Shown piece by piece: positions 7,490 to 9,631 of a DNA stretch of 9,631 nt. The notes beneath the pieces were generated by a model. It was not told where the DNA came from, made no database searches, and saw only the letters and a program-made list of their open reading frames with translations. The stretch's first letter is position 1. Each line of letters begins with the position of its first letter. The position numbers and the translations under genes were made by a program. Origin of the DNA: Frondihabitans sp. (GTDB lineage Bacteria; Actinomycetota; Actinomycetes; Actinomycetales; Microbacteriaceae); contig JAODMX010000476.1 in the NCBI GenBank assembly GCA_025464735.1, positions 1 through 9,631 of the forward strand, in the 5' to 3' direction.

Positions 7490-8011
7490 ATGGACGAGCA
7501 CGAACCGATCCGGGTCGGCGAGGCGTATGTCGGCGACGTCCCCGCCGACGCCGCGCATATCAACGTCGTGCTCGGCTCTCGTCAGGTGCTGGGTGTTGCC
7601 TGGACGACGGTTCTGGGCGGGCCGGGACGGGGGAATATCCCGTTCGTCGCGGTCTTGAAGCCGAACGTCCCGGTGCGGCCGCTGACGCTGTTCGTGAACA
7701 AGGCGGCGATCGAGAGCGACCGGCACGCGAACATCACGTGGGGCGCCGCGCAGGCGGGCGTCGCGCTCGGGATGAGCGACGCCGTGGCCGAGGGCCTGAT
7801 CCCGATCGCCCGGGCCGACGAGCTCATCGCGTTGGCGGCCGTATGGGTCAGCCCCGCGGCCGACGACGAGGAGCAGGTCTTCCGCAACAACCGGCGCGCG
7901 ACGCACGAGGCGGTTGCCAACGCCCTCGCGGGGCGTCCCACCGCCGAGGAGACGCTGACCTCGCGCGATGACTGCCACAACCCCTTCTTCGATCCCCGTC
8001 CGCTGCTGTGA
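7490..8011 (+). CDS. fae: Formaldehyde-activating enzyme (Fae) homologue
   Basis: This 173-residue protein aligns end to end, from memory of the family, with the methylotroph formaldehyde-activating enzyme (about 170 residues). Fae condenses formaldehyde with tetrahydromethanopterin to give methylene-tetrahydromethanopterin. Shared blocks are VGEAYVGD (9-16), AAHINVVLG (21-29) with the family's conserved active-site histidine as His23, VAVLKPNVPVRPLTLFVNK (53-71), GAAQAGVA (85-92) for the family's FGPAQ segment with Gln88 kept, DAVAEGLIP (97-105) and the C-terminal NNRRATHEAVANAL (133-146) followed by NPF. Differences include WGAAQ for FGPAQ and NNRRAT for NYEAT, so cofactor preference may have shifted. 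It follows the LacI gene after 65 bases on the same strand. No other tetrahydromethanopterin genes are visible here. Its stop codon lies in a strong hairpin. The family call is firm; the activity in this organism is not established. Confidence 0.9.
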   Translation: MDEHEPIRVGEAYVGDVPADAAHINVVLGSRQVLGVAWTTVLGGPGRGNIPFVAVLKPNVPVRPLTLFVNKAAIESDRHANITWGAAQAGVALGMSDAVAEGLIPIARADELIALAAVWVSPAADDEEQVFRNNRRATHEAVANALAGRPTAEETLTSRDDCHNPFFDPRPLL

Positions 8012-8058
8012 TCGCGGCGATCGGCCTACCCGCGATCGATCGGGGCCGCGATCACAGC
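8005..8058. terminator. Convergent hairpin, probable bidirectional terminator
   Basis: GCTGTGATCGCGGC (8005-8018) and GCCGCGATCACAGC (8045-8058) form a perfect 14-base stem around a 26-base loop. The loop is itself rich in GATC/CGATCG palindromes, including CGATCGATCG at 8033-8042. The left arm holds the fae stop codon (8009-8011) and the right arm holds the stop of the minus-strand remnant (8054-8052), so each arm reads CTG TGA TCG on its own coding strand. No U-tract follows in either direction, so it would be a tract-less terminator or an mRNA 3'-end protector. Confidence 0.6.
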
Positions 8059-8330
8059 TTGCTCGCGTAGACGCGGTTGTGCTCCTTGAGCAGCTGGTCG
8101 TCGCCCACGAGCGCGTGCTTGGACATCCCGGGGCTGAAGCGGCTGGCCGGGGGCGCGTGGCCGAGACCCCTCGGCGAGGCTGCGGATGTGGCGCAGCGCC
8201 GCAACACAGCAGGCGTAGTTGAGGCCGAGCGCATGCGCCTCGCGGCCGAACTCGCCCTTTGGCGTGGCAGCTGCTCGCCGGAAACCTCCTCCGCAACGCC
8301 GAAGAGGCCATGCCCAGACGTGGCCTTCAT
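8052..8330 (-). pseudogene. Frameshifted remnant of an unrecognised gene
   Basis: Protein-like sequence with G/C-rich third positions runs on the minus strand but changes frame twice. The first part, from an ATG at 8330, reads GLFGVAEEVSGEQLP. Near 8258-8270 the sense shifts to another frame with EFGREAHALGLNYACCV and ALRHIRSLAEG. Near 8160-8172 it shifts back and ends with GMSKHALVGDD and NRVYASKL, then TGA at 8054-8052. The stop lies in the hairpin shared with fae, which supports a once-real convergent gene. The EFGREA...NYACCV stretch faintly recalls the REA..CYA..V segment of purine nucleoside/methylthioadenosine phosphorylases, but this is too weak for a call. The 5' part is missing or was replaced by the start of the nitrilase gene. 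The two frame changes compensate each other and lie near short C/T runs, so sequencing error is an alternative to true decay. Confidence 0.5.
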
Positions 8331-8354
8331 CCGGCAGCTCGTGGACGGACGCCT

Positions 8355-9203
8355 GTGATCGTCCGGGTCGCCGCCGCACGGATGGCGCCGGTACTCGGCG
8401 ACTCCGCCGCGAGTGGCGCCCGCAGCGCCGCGGCGATCGAAGCGGCAGCCGCCGCGGGCGCGGCGCTCGTCGTCTTGCCCGAGCTGTGCTCGTCGGGCTA
8501 CCGCTTCGCCGACGCGACAGAGGCGGCACGGGCGGCCGAGCCGGTCCCTGGGCCGACGACTGAGCGGTGGGCGGCGCTCGCGACGGGCCTCGGCGTCGTC
8601 GTGGTCGGCGGCGTCTGCGAGCGCGACGACGCGGGGCGCCTGCGCAACAGCGTGGTGGTCGTCGACGCCGCCGGCGTGCGCGCTGTCTATCGCAAGCTGC
8701 ACCTGTGGGGCTCCGAACGTGAGCTGTTCGTCGCTGGAGACGCACCCGCGCCGGTGGTCGAGACCGCGGTCGGTCGCATCGGCCTGGCCGTCTGCTACGA
8801 CCTGTGGTTCCCCGAGCAGACGCGAGGGCTGGCCCTCTCCGGCGCCGAGATCCTCGCCGTCCCGGCTAACCTCACCGACGGTCCGCGGCAGCCGGGGCTG
8901 CCGCACCTCGACGTTATAGCCGCGATCGCCACCGCCCATCTCAACCGCGTCCACGTCGTGCTCGCCGACCGCTGCGGCGAGGAGCGCGGCGAGAGCTGGC
9001 TGGGCGCCGCCGCCGTGGTCGACGCGAGCGGGCGGCTGCTCGCGGGACCGCCGGCAGGCGACGACGCCGCGTTGGCCCTCGCCGACGTCGACCTCGCCGC
9101 CGCGTGTGACAAGCGCTGGGGGGATCACAACGACCTTATGGCCGACCGCCGGCCCGACTGCTACTCGACGGCACTCGTCGAGCCAGCGGACGCGGGTGGC
9201 TGA
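8355..9203 (+). CDS. Nitrilase-superfamily carbon-nitrogen hydrolase
   Basis: This is a cytoplasmic C-N hydrolase of 282 residues, the usual length for amidase and carbamoylase members of the nitrilase superfamily. It hydrolyses a non-peptide amide, carbamoyl or nitrile bond through a thioester on cysteine. The catalytic triad is visible: Glu43 in LPELCSSGY, Lys114 in YRKLHLWGSE and Cys147 in LAVCYDLWFPE. GAEILAVPANL (163-173) and a late HLNRVHVVLADR block (195-206) complete the fold. The GTG at 8355 is preferred because MIVRVAAARMAPVLGD matches the family N-terminus. There is only a weak GGACGG upstream. The frame is open back to 8259, but that stretch is antisense to the gene remnant. Neighbours are the remnant upstream and an IS21 piece downstream, so the gene may have been moved here. 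By context it could act as a carbamoylase or ureidopropionase after the cyclic amidohydrolase; this is inference. Confidence 0.88.
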   Translation: MIVRVAAARMAPVLGDSAASGARSAAAIEAAAAAGAALVVLPELCSSGYRFADATEAARAAEPVPGPTTERWAALATGLGVVVVGGVCERDDAGRLRNSVVVVDAAGVRAVYRKLHLWGSERELFVAGDAPAPVVETAVGRIGLAVCYDLWFPEQTRGLALSGAEILAVPANLTDGPRQPGLPHLDVIAAIATAHLNRVHVVLADRCGEERGESWLGAAAVVDASGRLLAGPPAGDDAALALADVDLAAACDKRWGDHNDLMADRRPDCYSTALVEPADAGG

Positions 9204-9290
9204 GCCGGGCATCCTCGCCGCGTCGCTCGAGTGGTCGAACCGCAGCTCCGGGAGCCAGCCGAGACGGTCGCGGCGCTCTGGGCGAGCGTG

Positions 9291-9631
9291 CTAGATCGTG
9301 CGCTGCGTCGTTCTCGTGGGCTGAAACAGCGGCCGGATCTCGCGCAGATAATCGTCCAGGATCGTCTTGCCGCCATCCCAGCCCAACGGCTCAAGCAGCT
9401 CGCCGACGCGAACGCCAGGCAAGTCGGGGTCCTTTTGCAGCAGCCGCCCGATCTCAGCCCGAAACGGATCGAGCTTCGAGCCGCCCGATGCTCGCGAGTA
9501 CCTCGACGGATCGGCCGATCGCAGCGCCGACCGGATCGTGTTGCGCGACAAGCCCGTGCGCCGCGACAGCTCCTTGATCGACACGCCCCGGACAAAGTGC
9601 TCCCGGCGCAGCTCAGCCCACTGCTCCACCT
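9291..9631 (-). pseudogene. istA: IS21-family IstA transposase, N-terminal fragment
   Basis: The reading frame enters from the right edge, where GTG at 9629 could be a start or an internal codon. It runs 112 residues to a TAG at 9293-9291. It matches the N-terminus of IS21 IstA transposases: EQWAELRREHFVRGVS, a helix-turn-helix SIKELSRRTGLSRNTIRSAL (17-36), SGSKLDPF-like GGSKLDPFRAEI (49-60), then DPDLPGVRVGELLEPLGWDGG (67-87) and DDYLREIRPLFQP (92-104). Full IstA proteins have about 400-500 residues, with the DDE catalytic domain starting just after this point. Here the reading stops at QRTI, right where a tyrosine codon (YRPGE) would be expected. None of the three frames between 9290 and the nitrilase stop continues IstA, so the catalytic part and IstB are gone. 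It is a dead remnant unless it works as a short DNA-binding protein. Confidence 0.8.

Noticed and set aside
6872..8311. Minus-strand open frame of 479 codons opposite the LacI and fae genes
   Set aside because: It is antisense to two confidently identified genes and has low-complexity arginine/proline-rich composition without domains.
8077..8358. Plus-strand frame ending in a GTGA overlap with the nitrilase start
   Set aside because: The overlap looks like translational coupling, but the translation is not protein-like and the minus strand carries the more coding-like sequence here.
8052..9212. Minus-strand open frame of 386 codons across the nitrilase gene
   Set aside because: Most of it is antisense to the nitrilase, whose triad and fold motifs are clear. 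Only its last part overlaps the real remnant.
1..9631. tRNA, rRNA, CRISPR array or riboswitch
   Set aside because: No cloverleaf, spaced repeat array or recognisable riboswitch core was seen, and the non-coding gaps are too short for most of these.

Overview
The window is high-GC DNA that looks actinobacterial. The signs are a Tat-type lipoprotein signal followed by a glycine-rich linker, GTG and TTG starts, 4-8 nt gene overlaps, and a probably leaderless regulator gene. The IS21 fragment at the right edge would also fit Thermoleophilia or a related lineage. That placement is inferred from general sequence style, not from a phylogenetic marker.

Layout. A divergent promoter region (about 6278-6362) separates two arms. 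Leftward on the minus strand runs a tight operon: a PotD-like spermidine/putrescine-type substrate-binding lipoprotein (5150-6277), two PotB/PotC-like permeases (4205-5140 and 3417-4208), a PotA-like ATPase (2272-3420), a dihydropyrimidinase/hydantoinase-type cyclic amidohydrolase (843-2279), and a short-chain dehydrogenase (17-760). A further gene may begin at base 20 and leave the window. Rightward on the plus strand are a LacI-family regulator (6363-7424) and a formaldehyde-activating enzyme (Fae) homologue (7490-8011).

A strong hairpin (8005-8058) holds the fae stop codon. It also holds the stop codon of a frameshifted, unrecognised gene remnant on the minus strand (8052-8330). Beyond it lie a nitrilase-superfamily C-N hydrolase on the plus strand (8355-9203) and the N-terminal piece of an IS21 IstA transposase (from 9291 to the right edge, minus strand). 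This right flank looks like a rearranged, decaying boundary.

How the parts may work together (inference): the LacI protein probably binds the CG-centred palindromes between the two arms and controls uptake and breakdown of a nitrogen-containing small molecule. The ABC system would import a cationic or amide-type compound, the amidohydrolase would open a cyclic amide or ureide, and the nitrilase-type enzyme could cleave a resulting carbamoyl or amide group. The SDR would oxidise or reduce a carbonyl or alcohol. The Fae homologue is the surprising member. Fae condenses formaldehyde with tetrahydromethanopterin in methylotrophs, a cofactor most actinobacteria are not known to use. It suggests either a pathway that releases formaldehyde or a Fae relative with a different role. 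The substrate cannot be read from the sequence.
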